Below the pieces are notes generated by a model. That model did no database searches and was not told where the DNA came from. It was given only the letters and a program-made list of their open reading frames with translations. Source: Nectonema munidae (Eukaryota; Nematomorpha; Nectonematoida; Nectonematidae). From it: a stretch of 64,000 bases of DNA. Positions 26,801-41,800 of this stretch are shown in pieces. The stretch is from NCBI GenBank assembly GCA_030549495.1, contig JAUIRK010000087.1, positions 186,001 through 250,000 on the forward strand. Direction: 5' to 3'. Position 1 is the first letter of the stretch. The number at the start of each line of letters is the position of its first letter. Position numbers and translations under genes: made by a program.

Positions 26801-29800
26801 TTGGCATTAAATTTTGTAAAGTTTATAAAAGACAAACCGAAATACGTTTTAACATTTCAAAATCTTCGTGAAATGGACATGAAAATAGATTTTTTGACCA
26901 AATGAAAAATATTAATTGGATCTCATCAAAAAAGTGACATTATTTCATTTTAATCTCTTTCATAAATATGTCTGGTAAGATTGTTATTTTTTTTGATGTT
27001 GACTTTTGCTGTGGACTATCCGAAACAAACTACCTGAATGCAAATCATGGATGCTAGAAATAATTAAAAAAAAATTTTTTTCTTGTTTCCAATCATCGAA
27101 TTTTTTTCTCAAATTATTTGCTATAATGATAAATTAAACATCTGCAGAAACTTTTTCCGCAAATATTTTTTAGTTAATACGCTTATCTTATACTTTAAGA
27201 TTGAAACGTAACTACTTTTTTTATATATTGTATCTATTTTCTTCATTACCAATTCCTTTTTTTATACTGAAGTATAATTTAAGTGTGTTCGGTTATTATT
27301 ATTTGAATCGAAGAAAAATGAACTCTATGCATGTTATGGATTTTAAATTTAAACACATTTTTAGAGTAATAATATATAAGTGAATCAAGAGTTTTTTGTT
27401 CTATTTTTGTGTATGTGTTTTCAATGATTACATCGCCCCACAAATTTCCACATTTGATGTATCCTTACCGCCCTCACAGACTTTTTACATTTGGATATTA
27501 GCGTCATTTTTCTCTTCCGCACATGACTAATTCATGCAGCAATTAAGTTTATTGTACAGATAGTGTTATCGAGTATTATTTTTAATTTGCTTTGGTTATT
27601 TTGCAACGCAATGTTGATTTATTTACATCATTTCACTGCTTTGTGTTCTCGCAAAATATTTCATACCATATATTAATAACTTTATTATGAAATTTCTTTA
27701 ATTTAATTTTGCTTTTATTATAAATAGGAAGCTCTTGAAAAGTATAAATTAGCAAACAATGAACTAATTACGAAGTGCCATGAAAGAGAAGAACAGATAA
27801 AAAAGTTGACAGAAAAATATGAGCATATTTTAAAGGAATTTGAATTACTTAAGAGTACTGGTGTGTTCCACGACAGTAATGGGACAGAGAATGAACAGTT
27901 TCCTCTTAACAGGGATGAAACGGTTGCGAATATTTCCAACAGAGTTGAAGGTATGATTATTTTTTTGTGTAAAAACAACAGACTAAAACAAAACTTCAAA
28001 TGATGTGTAGAATAAGAAACGCTGGCATTCTTATGGTTCATTTTATTAATATTGTGAGGACAAAGCGATTTTTTTTATTGTTGTAACTTGCAACTTTACA
28101 TTTTTTTATTGAAAATGAAAAAAAAATGAATTTTTAATTGATGGGTGTCAATGGTTTTAATCATGGAAATTTGGAAGAGGTCAAAATTTTTCAAAATTAT
28201 TTCAACCCTTAAAATTTTTTAATTTTAAGAACTTTTTAAATTAAGCAAAACTATTTTTGATAAAAATATCTATTCCCCAAATTTGTAAATAATATAGAAC
28301 AAACAATCAAAAAGATTATTTGAAAATAATTAATAATTACTTTTCGTACCTGTTTCTACCAAATATAAAAAAAAATTATATACTATACTATTTTTGTATC
28401 TTGGTTTCATTTTTAAAATATATAAAAGAACCAAGTTTTTCCCACAAAAGTTGAAAGGTTATTCAACCAGTGATAAAAGTGTTTTTGCAAATAAGGAATA
28501 TTTTAAGTAATTATATAACAGATAACTACAATTTATTTGTCTAATGGTTCCATTAGAACTTTAAATATATAGCATATCTATTCATAAAGTACTCCTCCCG
28601 TTAAAATTTTAAATGTAAGCTTGTGTTTATTGATTCTCTAAATAAGCTTAACTAAAGAATCAGTTAAACGAACTAACTCACATGTAAAAGTAGGCATATC
28701 TATCGAATGCTGACTCGCCCTCTCTGATATATATATATATATATACAAAATTTCTAGTTTTAAAATATCCTTATCAAGCGATATTATATTAAAAATAATA
28801 TATTCCTAAAAAATTTCTTCGAATAAATGCTATTAATATTTATATCTCCATCTATTAATTATTTTGTTAAAAAGAAATATAATTTTTTTGATAGATTTGG
28901 AGCAGAAAAATGAATATTTGAAGAAGGATGTTCAGCAATATAAAGAAATGGCGGATTCTATTGAATCGCGATGCGTACAACAGGTCAAAGACTTTGAATT
29001 ACAAGAAGCAGCATTTTTGGAAAAATCACGACAATTAAATGATGATATAGAAAGATTATCCGTAAGAAAATTTATTTAAAAGCGCTTGCTTATATATTAA
29101 AAGTATGATATGAACTAAGCCACTATTATACATGCATATCTCTACTCTCTCTCTATAATACTAAATGGATGTCTAAACTAGTGATTCACATTGTTGGCTA
29201 TACCTACCTCAATGAGGGGATGTTTAATCTAAGGGCATCTGTAAAACTAAAAGTCAACGGTGACAAAACATTTACTAAGAAGTGAATACTTTATCATTTA
29301 TTTTTCATCTCTTCCTCTTGCTAACCGTTTAACGACCAGAATAATCAGAGGATATCTAATGTAAAGCAGAAGATTTGCAATAAAAAGCATTTATAAACGC
29401 AGACAATTCATATTTTTGTAAAGTCGACATTTATCGACTCAATTCGTAAATTGAATATCGAAAGACGGATGCGATATTTCCTTTCAAAAACCCAGTTTAA
29501 GAGTCATTAATCTTTTCACAGGTGTTAAAGTGTTTTTTCACTTAGATTATTTTATTTGAAAAATTTGAATCGACACGTATTAAAGTGTACCCTTTTCACT
29601 ACCTTTTTGATATTTGAGATCAGAAAGAATAACCAAATTTTGATGCCAATCAAAAGGTTCTTGCTTCATATTCGTAATCTAAATTACTTTGTTTTAGGAA
29701 GAGTTAGTTTCTTCCACGCTTAAGAAAGGTGAATTGTTGAAGGAATTAGCGGAGTATGAAGTTAAATACAACGATTTGAAGGAAGAATTGAATAAACAGA

Positions 29801-32800
29801 TACAAGAAGCGATGCTTATGTCCGAACAAAACACCCTTAAGCTTGAAGAAGCAGAACGCTCTGCTCTTTCTAATAAAGAAGCCATGCTGAATTACAAGAA
29901 AGAGGTATGTTTCTTGTTTTTGTTGACTTCCACTGGCAGATATCCTGTTGTCAGCATACCAGTGGCAGCCGACCTGCTTTTGTTGGAACCAGGAGAGATG
30001 TGTGTATTATATATATGTTAGTTATATATGTTTGAAGAGGAGGTTGGTCACCGCGTGTGTGTTAAGCCAAAGATCGAGTGGTTTGAGATGTGTAGCTATG
30101 TGTGGGCAGTTGAATAGGTGTTTTTTTGTATGTGTGGGTGTGTTTTGGAGAGAGGACAGTCAGGCGAGGGGTGTGTTTGTAGGGCTGTTTTTCTTTAAAT
30201 ATTCGAAGAGAAATGAGGATTTGTTTGAACTTAATTGGGCGTGAATACGTCTGCTTTTGATTCGCTAAGATTCTTCAGATTTATGCACAGTGAGTGGTGT
30301 AGAGTTAAGGATCGGTAAGATGGAAAGTGAATTGAGGTAATTGGTGGCCGCTTGTGTGTAGCCACTTTAGTTGGAGTAAAATGTTGTTCTTTTTGTATAT
30401 CTTTGCAGCAAGGTAATATCAACTGTTCTGCTGCTATGTTGTGAGACTTTTTGACAACAGATATTTTTTTAAAACTTTTCAAACCATACTTAATATTTTG
30501 CAAAAACATTCCTATATTATTTATCAAACATGAATTTGTGCAATCGTTCAGCAAATAGTTTTGTTTACCGAAGTCGAGTGCTTCACTACCAGCGAAAGCT
30601 TCACTTGACGGGCTTTAAAAAAGTCGATGCTAACACTTTAGAACAAAAAGTACACTTATGTTCCTCTTCCCCGCCAGACGTTAATACAGTAAAATGAAAT
30701 TTCAAATGTGAGTCGTCATATTTCATTTTTTTTAGACATTAAGAAAAATGCACATTTACAAATTCGGCCTGAAAATCAATAAAAGACAAAAATAGTGCTC
30801 AATTCAAAGACTACTTTATTTATTCTTTTTAAATGCACCTTGTCAAAAATGGCAAATGACCCAATATGGGTACAATATTTTGCGAAAAACGATTCACTCA
30901 GTGTCCCCTTCTCGTACACAATCCAACTTCGCGGCACGCGGACTCCAGTTTGAAAACCACTGAGCTAGAAGGTTAATGTAATCAGAATTACAAACAAGGT
31001 AATTTGAATTCATAAAATCTGTGCAGTTGTGTTGGGATTGAGAACTTACAGTGCAAGTATAATATTGGGTAATAATTGTCATGTGTTTATTGGACAAAAA
31101 TTCTATAATAAATTTTGAAAATTATAAATAAAAAAAAGTTCGCCCTGCAAAAATTTTGAGACTAAATTTTAGTAAAAAAAAAGAGACCACTTTTAAAGAT
31201 AAGCATAATGTGAAGATTTAAAGAAAATTTTGGAATGAAAATGGTATCATTGGAAAGCTATACTCTTTGTGGGTAACATATGCTAGGTTTTACAAAAAAA
31301 AATTTTTCTTTTTCCAAAATCTGCTTTTATGTGAGGTCAGTCAACTTTTATCTAATTCCAAAAATACCAATAATTAACGTGATGAGTTTATATACTATCT
31401 GTTCTATTTTATATTCACAAAGGTAGAATATGGTTTTTTACATTTTAAAATATCTAGTTAAAGAACACTTTCGAAAATTAATATATATTTTTTACTTTTT
31501 ATGGGTCAGTATATTTTCTAATACATTTTAAATAATTTTTAAAGTGAAAAATAGCGATCGAATCTAAAAGTTGTGTTGATCAATCGTAGTCAACTTTTAT
31601 TTCGAAACAATTTTTATTTAGTTTAGATACCATCTTTCTGATTTCTAACCAAGGGCATTCGTTATATTTATATCGACAGTGTGCGAAGAATAAATCACAT
31701 TATTGATTGATTTTAGAGCATAACTATGCGAAGAAAGATTAAGACATGTTGCATTACGCGTTTGTGAGCGCAGTGAATTCTTATTTCGCATACGCTACAC
31801 CACATCTTTAGCACGCGTGTGTGGTTTATTTATCGGGCTAGTGTACGCTTAGTTTATTTGTAGTGTTCCTAGCTTAAATCTTAGTCAAATATTAAAACGC
31901 TTATAACTTTCACATTTCTCAACAAAATGCATCATGCGATATACCAAATTAAAGCATTTTTTATGGGCTTTCAGAATACATTGTTTTATTATAAGTAGTT
32001 GGGAAATAGCATTTTATTGTTTTTAACGAAGAGTACTTTAAAAAAGAAATCAGTATACAAGTTACTTTAATAAAAATTGTTTGAAAAATTTCTTTATGTT
32101 GCCTTCTTTGTTGTTATGTGACTTTGAGTAGCTTCAACATTTGTAAATAATGAATTTTTAAAATACACCTGAAGTTTTGATGCCCAGTTTTTACCGTTTA
32201 ATAACAACAAATGAGGCAACGTAAAGAAATTTTTCAAACAATTTTTTTTATAAAAAAAATAAATCATTCTAAACTAGCCTTAAATTTAAACTATCATAGT
32301 ATGTCATTCAATCTTCAATATTACAGGAGTTAATTTGCCTCCGAATAATTTTATATCAATATACACAAAGAATAATTCACGGAGAGAAATCATAGAAATG
32401 CCTCCAAAGAACTACCCACTGCGTGGTTATGTAAAGATATATATATATATATGCTCAGAGTTCCTTGACAGTTTTAATTTTTTTCAAGGGTTCAACTAAG
32501 TTAAAAAGATTGAGAAAGAGTACATTCGAGAACTGGTAAAAATATAGGTTACTATTACTATCATATGCGTGTTGTCAAATTTTCTCAGCTTTGATGGACC
32601 CATATAGAAGGAGTTGAAAAAGTGGCGCATCTTGCGAGCACATTTGGTGTACGAGCTAATTTTCTTTAACACCTATAATGTTAGCATTTGCATTGAATAG
32701 AAATGTCGACATGTTTGACCTTTCTTATTGTCATAAACTCTCGTTACACTAAATGGATATATTTTATTTTTTTAGATCGATGATTTGAAGGATAAATACG

Positions 32801-35800
32801 AAAATGAGGTAAAAGCACATGCCTCTGACCAAAAAGATCTTGAAAATATTCGCGCGTCTTTGGCTACTTACCAAGAAAAGAATGAAGAAATCAGCTTAAA
32901 GTTGGAGGAACAAACTTTGCTTGCTCAAAAGCACGATAGTGTAATAAAGTTGTGCGAAGAAAATCACAAGGGAGAGATTGAAATACTGCAGACTCGTTAT
33001 GCAGAGTTAGAGAAACGAAATGTTGTGCTCCACGACGAACTGGGTGTTGTCGGCAATAATTTTGCTACGCTATCTCATGCTATGGAGAGCCCTCTTAATG
33101 TTCTTAGTAAAGATCCCAGTGTACTTAAAAACTCGGAACAGTTGTTAGAAGTTTTAGAGTATCTTCGCAATGATAAAAAGATCGCTTTGTCTAAGTGTAG
33201 TGTGCATGAAAAAGAAGCCGCAAAGTTTAAACTAAAGACTGAAGCTCTTCAGAAAGAGAATGATAACCTTAACAAACTTGTAAGTCGTCTCAAAGATGAA
33301 AATTTTTCAAAGTTGTTACATTACAAGAATGCTGAAGATGTGTATGGTAAAATTGAAAGCATTAATGCCATGAGTGATTGTAATGTAGAACTTCGAGAAA
33401 AAGTTGAATCACTTGAAGATGAAGTTAAATCTCAACAGTCCAAGGTAAATGATACTTTTTTTTTAAATATATAATTATAAAATAATGACAGATGCAATTC
33501 TTCGAATGCGAGCCTTTATATAAGTCAAAGAAATTATATGCACTCATCAGAGAAGACTTATGCTTCTTTAAGATTGAAATTATTATATATTATGCTATAC
33601 GGTATAAGCATATGTATTCTTTTGATATGCAGAATCTCTCACTAAATTTTAACAGCTTACTCTCTTTCTTTTTATTTTTTCGTGCCTCTATCTGATATGT
33701 GCTTTCACCATTTACAAAAAGAGCTGTCTAAATTTATTAAGATTGATTTGATTGACAATCTTCTACAACCATTGTTGCATTGTTAAAATTGCTGTCTGTA
33801 TCTAAATATTAAAGAAATATTTTTTGGTATTTAACATTTCTGTTGCTTCTCTTTTTTATAGAGAGAATGTATGAAAGTGAATAATATATTTTAATTTTTC
33901 ATTATAATATTTTAGCTTATTGAAAGTGAAAATGCGATCAAACACTATAAAGAGCAACTGTCAACAAATGGAGATTCATATAAAACTAAAGAGGAAAATT
34001 TAATGGGTGAAATCGAGTATTTGAAGCAAGAAATTAGCAATTTGACTAAGGAAGCTAAATCCCTTAAGGAAACATGTGATGATTTTGAAAAGGAGTATTC
34101 TAAAGTATCTAAGAATTTGGCTGATTTCGATATCTACCATAACTCAAAGATTGAAGAAGTTAATAAAAAGATTTTGCTAGAAAACGCAAAGTGCTCTAAA
34201 ACAATGATAGAACTAGAAGAACGCGAATCCCGTTGCACTATGATCAATAAAATGTTATCTGATAAGCAGGAAGAAAATTCTCACCTTAAAGCAGAAATAT
34301 CACGATTACAAGCACAAACTGTAAGAAACGAAGAACAAGCCAAGAAAGATTTGAAAGACAAATCATTGTTGCAAGCGGAATTAGAGTCAAAAGTTGAAGA
34401 AATTGATTCCAAGGCAAACATAAAATTTTTGATGTAAGCTTATATATCATTTTAAAAGTTATAATTATTTTTTAGCTAACTCAAATATCACAACTCAAAC
34501 TCATTGCTCGCAAGTACCGTAATCAGTATGAAGAATGTATTAACAAAAATACACATGAAGTATTTGTTCAAACTGATGTTCAGGATTATGTCGATGATAA
34601 TTCAGCAGACTCTTCCTCATCGGTATTTTGGACGTTAAATTTTATTATTTTTTACTATAACACGCTCTTTTCTAGTTGTCTAATCTTATGACTACCAACA
34701 AAAAACTCCTTGAAGACCTTGAGATACAGAAAGTTAAAATTTTAGACTTGACGCAACAAATAGAAGACTTTGACTTGAGGTTTTTGAGTCTTAAATCCCA
34801 ATATGAAAGTAAGCGTCATAAAACGGAACTAGAGAATTCGCAACAAGAAGGAAGTGATATTCGAAAAATCCAAGAGTCAAATTCCTCCGTTTGTCAAGAT
34901 TCTTCAAGCTACAATTTTGTCACTTTCCCTCTCTTTGAAGAACTGGTATCTGTGGAGACGCCAACTGCGAACATAAAGCCGTTTATTTCTGGAAACATTG
35001 CGAGCACTAGTGGAAAACCAGCCATCAGTATAAGGCCGATGACTATTTACACTGCAGTACCTGAAAGATGTGAAAGGAGTTCATTTGTTAGTTATTCATC
35101 CGCGACACTTTCTACTTCTCTTTTGGCAGCGGAGTCCATGGATGAGGGTATTTTCTTATCATTTGACTATAATTTCATGCATATGTTCAATTAAAGGCGC
35201 TTTTTAAGCCATGATACTTAAAAAGGCAGCGCCTGGACCCGTTTTTTTAAAATAAAAGTTTAAAAATGCCTTTCAAAAACTGTCATTATCACGATAGTGA
35301 ACGAGCATACGTTTTAACTTTCGCATTACAACAGACCGTGGCTTTTTTTCTCTATTTGTACATTTTTTCTTAATATTTAAGGAAATAAAATATAGGTAGC
35401 TTAGACAAAAAATACCGTGTAATTTTTGTTCAAATTATTGCGTGTATAACGAAATTTTTTTTCATAATATGACAGCCATATTTTTTACTCAAGTTAGTTA
35501 CAGAACAATCATATTAAAAAAATGGAAAAATATTTTTTCTAATTTTTGAAAAATGTTTGCAGATATCAACTTTTTATAGATATGTTAAAGATATTACGAT
35601 AATTGATAACAATGGCATAATTGGCTCAACCAAAACGTTTTTAAAAAATATTTTATAGAAAAAATTTGAAGCATAAAAGTGAGCAGGAACACATTCTACG
35701 CTTGTAGATTTTATTATTCTTTCATAAAAAAGTTAGTTAACCCATATGCACACATATTTATATTCTTTGATCATATCTTTTTTAAATTTTTTGAACAAAA

Positions 35801-38800
35801 AAACTACATTGCAATTGGTAGATTTTTTAGTTGACGAAAACTCGTTTATGAATGCAATTTACAAATCAATCTGTGAAATCTTTGGCATTTCTTCGTTCCT
35901 CTTTTTTTAAGCTTGCATGCAGGTAAAGAACAACTACCTCTAGAAGTAGACCGTGGCTCATTCATTGATAATTTTTATGTACTATGTTATTTTCACATCT
36001 CAGGCTCAATGAGGTTTCTGATAGCTTTTTACACATAATCTTCTCACGAAATATTTCCTACCACCCGCTTTTGTAGTAAGGCATGGAGAGTATGGGAGTT
36101 CCCCATGCTCTGGAGGATTTTCAAAACCGTAAAAGATCACACATTATATTTCTTGAGGTCAATAAATCTTGTGATCTTAATTTATGTTTCGGATAGTATT
36201 AAACACAAGTCCCTAAGAAACTATTTTCTTCCACCAGCTTTGGTTGAGGGATACAAGTTAGAGGAATTACATTTCGATATAACCCAACTATTGTGACATA
36301 CTATGTCTAAATAGTTGGCAAAAAGTCCATATGTCTATTTTCTACTCGGCTTCTAACATGTGTGAGCTCTCAACATTTTTTTGGCCATATCTACTCCACT
36401 TTTGAATCTATTATCAGTTAACATTGTTTCTGGAACACTTTAGTCTTTCACACCTGTTTGGTGGAATTCCACCCATTAAGTTTTTATTACAAAAATCTTT
36501 CTCATGAAGTAGCTAGAAAGTATTTTTATAAACTTAAGTTTTTTATGAAAATATAAATAATAATGATTTTTTTGATTATTTTTATCGCGTTTATGTGTTT
36601 TTAAAAAAAAATGATTCATCTCTTTTAAACAGAGAAATAATTTTTTAAAAATACATTTTTAACTTCTTTTTTTTTTTTTTAATTCTTTAAAAAATATTTG
36701 AACTTTATTTCTCCATATATTTTTAAGTTCCATCTTGCTAATAATATAAATATTCTGAGCAAAAACAGTTTTGCTTTGTAGTTATATTCATTTGCTTTTT
36801 GGGTGCGATTCCACCCAAAAGGAGTCATAGGTCGCCTAGCTTAGGTATAATGCAAAACATAATTGAGTATTTTTCAAGTTTCTCTAACATAAATTTTTGC
36901 TTTCGATTCATGATTCCATCACAACATGTTGTGTACTTATGTGCTTTATGTGTGTAATTATACACGTACAATGTACATTTTTTCTAATGTCAAAACATCA
37001 TTCATTCTCAATTTTTTTTCTTACAGAGTCTTTAATTAATTTCTGAAAAAGGCATCGCATACGCCAAAGAGAATACCAATTGTCCAACCATGAATTGCTT
37101 CAAATTTTAGACTTTGCAGACCGTGGTGAAGAGGGTCTTTTTGACTTGGATGAAGAGGATGTAAACTTTCTAGAAGAATCGATTCCTCAGTCTGGTGAGA
37201 ATCCCAAGACTATTCAAATTTTGGATCCTCTTGTTGATGTTGATACACAACCGACTCCTGAATTGACAATTGAAAACAGAAAGTGGACAAGGAACTTTAC
37301 TACAATTTTACACTCTGACGGATCGTAGCAAAATAGAGATGGGGTAAAGTTAAACTTGAATATGAAGATATCCCAAACCGTTTTGAAGTCTTTCATGATG
37401 TGTGCAAACTTGATCAAATTATACATGTTTCAGAAAGGAATTCCTTTTGAAGTTGATAAAGAAAAAATGAAAGCATTCATTGGCATAAATATAATGATGT
37501 CTTATCATGTTTTGCCAGAACTACGCGATTATTTTTCTAATGATCCTGATTTGAGAATACAGCCAATTGCTGAGACGATGACTAGAGATAGAATGTACGC
37601 AATCAGAAGAGCTTTGCACTTTTCTGATAACAACAAAGCGCTTGCCAGTCTGCAAAATTCCAGAGCATGGAAAATAAGACCTCTAATAGATCATTTCAAA
37701 ATGCCATGGAACCAACTTTTGAGCAAGCTATTGATGAACGAATGGTTAAATTCAAAGGGCAGAGTTTGATGAAACAATACATGAAAGATAAACCTATTCA
37801 AAGAGGTTTCAAGCATTGGTGCAGAAATGATGCAAGAAGTGGTTATTTATTTGAATTTGACATCTATGTTGGTAGAAAATCTAGTGCAACCGAAGTTGCT
37901 AGTAGAAGAAGCGTAGTCATGCAATTGACAAAATCATTGTCAAACTCAGGCTGTCATTTGTTTTTTGACAATTTCTATACATCACCTGCTTTAGTATACC
38001 GTCTTATGACAGAGCATAACATATTTTCATGCGGTACTGTAAGACAAAATAGAAAAGGACTCCCAAAAGATCTAAAGTTGGATAAAGAATTAAAAAAGGG
38101 TGAAATCGAAGCAAGATTCTATAATGGGATGTCCTTGGTGAAATGGCTAGATACAAAAGTTGTCATGATGTTATCAACTATTGACTCAGGAGCTGAAACA
38201 AACACGGTTTCTGTGAAGCGTAGGCAAAAGGGAAAACCAGGTAAAGTCAATATTCAAGTACCTGCAATGGTTCAACGTTATAACATGTTTATGCGAGGAA
38301 CTGACTTTCTAGATCAACAAACCAGTGTTTATACATTTGATAGAAAATGCCCTGGAAAATGTTATTGCAGACTATTTTGGGATTACATCAATATGGGCAT
38401 TGTAAATTCTTTCATTGTTTACCAGAAAATTTAAAAAAAAAAAGAAGTTTTCGATCAACAAGAAAAGTCTATAAAAACGCAAAAAGAGTTTAGAAGAGAA
38501 TTATCTCTTTCTCTTATTGGAAATTTTTCATCCAGAAAAAAGCAAACTCCTTCTATACAAAAACCTTACAATCCAGAAAGACATAGAATTCATTATGCTG
38601 AGAAACATGGACGATGCAAACAGTGTTATGACAAAGAAAAAAATGATCATAAAGGATTTATTAAGTGCTTAGATTGTGACGCTTATCTCTGTCTCAATAA
38701 AAATCGAAATTGCTGGGAAAAATATCATGAATAAAGAAAATTTTAAAGTTACTTTTTGTGAAAAAAAATTTTTCACTATCAAAAATACTTTTTATTACAT

Positions 38801-41800
38801 AAAAATAAAGCATTTTGTATTACCTTTTTATAATTTTATACTTTATAATAAGTAGATGGAGTTATTTAAGCAAACTTTGTATAAAATTAATTAAGTTTTG
38901 ATCTTTTCAAAAAAAAGTACAAATACTCTATCATACTTTCCTTACCAATAAAGTTCAACTTTTCAGACCTGGTGGGTGGGATTCCACCCAAAATTTTTAA
39001 ATATTTTTTTCCTTAAATAAAAAAGGAAATTGATAAAATGATTTATAAAAGATGTTTAACTGATGCCTATCAATCTACTTATAATAATTTTCCTAAAAAA
39101 ATTAAGAGATAATTTTTTGGGACCGAAAGACTTAACGTTTTGCTATATTTTCTGTTCTCTAAACCGTGAACTGCTCGTCGTAAAGTTACATAATCTGTTG
39201 GAGTATAATACAATGTAAATATCGAATAGAAGAAATTTATCTTCACTACTATCTCTTTGATTTCTATCATCAAATCGAATAAAAATATGTTTGAGGTAGA
39301 ACATGTCTCTAGAAATTGAGGCCTTCAAAAAGGGGTTCGCCACAATGTTCTGAAACAAATACTCTATGTCAATAGATTGGTTTTTCGATTAACCAATGTG
39401 GAGTATTGAACTGAAATAGGATTAACCAGTGTGGAGTATAGAATTTTTGGTAGGAAAGAAAAAGGTTTTGATGTTACTTCTAAACAAAAAAATTTGTGTC
39501 TCATCTACAAATAAAAACTAGAAATACTTACACATACGTTTAATTCATTTAGACTTTATACAGTTGTATATATATATTGAATCAGGGTTTCAGTCATAAA
39601 TAATTTGAAAATGTCAAAACAATCTCTCAACGATTCAATGCCGTTTTCATAAGAGCTTGAAGAATCTAAGGTAGAACTTTGAGTTTGAGACTTAGAAGCA
39701 CACAAATAACGGTCTTCAAAATCTTCAATATCGCTCATTGTGATAAAATAAAGAAAAGACCCAGACGTATTGCTTTTTGAAACAGTATTTCAAATTAGCT
39801 TAGGATTATGAATGTTCTTCATTATTTATGAAGTACATATGATATACACACTAAATGATATCTGATCTAATTACAAATGTGATGTAATAAAAAAAACTAG
39901 TTCATATCATCAAATCCCTCATTGAGTCATAAATGTTTACTCTTCTTGAATATGAGAAGAGTGATCTCTAACAATGTGATGAATTTAATTAATTCTCTCT
40001 ATAGCTTTTAATGTACACGGTGATGATGTCTGTGACGTCATTTGTGGAGTGGAGTTTTTCCCACTGCTCCGTTATATAAATTGACTGTACTGTGAGGGTT
40101 AAAGGGTAGTAGTACCTAAAGAGTTTCACTTATAAAGTTTGTTTTAGTGATTTGAATCATTTTGTAATTCCATCTGATGTATTTAGTTCACCGCAAAGAT
40201 TGGGAAAGATCAATTTTGGGTATAAGCAAATTATTATATACGTTGGGTGTCTGTTGTCATTCTGGCTGCACTATTCTTAAGACTATGTTTCAACTATATA
40301 GTTCACACTAATAGCGAGATGGTGCAACCTAGGGGCTAACAATAACTACTTCCAGTTGTGGCGAGTTTTTTCAGAAAGTTATTCTTAATGGTCATTTAGT
40401 CTCTATGCACTTTGCTAGACTTGCACGCACAAGAATATTTTACTTTTTTAACAAAAATAGTGCTTATTATAAAATTAAAGTAATGACAATAACGCTTTTA
40501 CTAAACATTATAAAATTTGGATTTTGTAATTATTTTTTAATTCTCGTGTATACTTGTGCTTTTTCATACTTTATTTGTATTATTTGCATATAAAATCAGA
40601 GCCCGCGCTAGCCAAAATTTTGTGGGGCGCTCAAAGGTGCTGATACTATACATTATGAAAATACACACTATAAAATTTTCTTTTCTGGAAGCAAATTCGA
40701 TCAACATCGGAAACAAGAGCTAAAGAAGGTCATAAAAGTAAGGTGATGAGGATTGAGGAGTATAATTAACTATTATAAAACAAAAGTAAAAGAAGAAAAT
40801 CATTTTATTAACAATATATCATTTTTAGAGTAATAAAGCAATTTACATGTCAAACATTCAGCCTTCTTGACTTTTCGTTTAAATAGTTCGAAAACTCTTT
40901 TAAGGGTCGGAAAACTTCTCTCACAGGATGCAGTACTGATTCCTATTGTTAGAGCAGCTTGATACTCAAAAAATACTCTAGACAATTTTATAATATATTT
41001 ATTGAAACTACCAATGTACAAAGAAAAGACTTTTTCACAAGCGCACTTTATCGGATGTAATTCATTTAAAACTTAATAAGCTTGAAAAATTGAGTGGAGA
41101 GGCTTGGAAAATTGAGTGGGGTTGAGGGGGCTCAAGCCCCCAAAATAAATAGGGTGCGCGGGCCCTGTATAGAATAGCTGTATAAAATATACGCTCATTG
41201 TTTCCCTAATTTATAAGTGCAGTAAAGCTTATCAAGATTTTGTGAATTAACTTAGCAAAAAAGAACTGCCTAATTTTTTATTGGATCATTCATTTTTCCA
41301 GGTCCTTTATCGTCTTCATCCTCCTCATCTTCCACTTCTAACGCCCATTTCCAAGCACCGTGTAACTCGTCCTCCATTTCCTCGACTCACCAAGCTAAGG
41401 TTTCTCCCTTCAGCTCAGCGCTAGTTCAACAGGAAAACCAGATCCTAGATCCCAACTCTCCACACACCTCAAGCACCATTTCTTCCATTCTGAATCTGAC
41501 GTCATCCTTCTTCCCTGCCACTTCAAACAATTTTCCGACGCAGTCATCTGACTTCTCTCCTCCCAATTGTGGTTGGCATTTTCTAAATACCTGTCATCTT
41601 TCGCACGCACACTTTAAATCGCACCCTTTTCCAACTTTTCTCTAGTATGTTTAATACGTTAAGATGTGCACAAAACAACAACAACTTAATAGATAGCTTT
41701 AAAATCCTGTAACACGATGCCACTCTATCTATATGTTAGTCATAACAACGTGTGTTATAATATTTTATGTACCGGTTATCGACCACAGTCGACTTTACAA

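Larger units (their letters stand above)
35148..41301 (+). other. large TPR intron 22 packed with transposons
   Basis: This 6.2 kb intron separates the coiled-coil end from the Ser-rich tail. It contains, in order, about 1.3 kb of AT-rich DNA without a recognised feature, a piggyBac transposon, an antisense piggyBac relic and a hAT-derived element, each listed separately. The donor is GTATTT after GATGAGG, and the acceptor is CATTTTTCCAG. Both are in phase 1. Confidence 0.7.

Noticed and set aside
29948-30244. A 98-residue frame in the G/T-rich part of TPR intron 18
   Set aside because: It is Cys/Val/Gly-rich because of TGTGTG words and has no domain; it lies within an intron fixed by flanking TPR exons.
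34432-34437. The canonical GTAAGC as donor of the short TPR intron
   Set aside because: Joining it to the acceptor at 34475 gives a stop at once, while the GC donor 19 bases earlier keeps a continuous alignment to human TPR.
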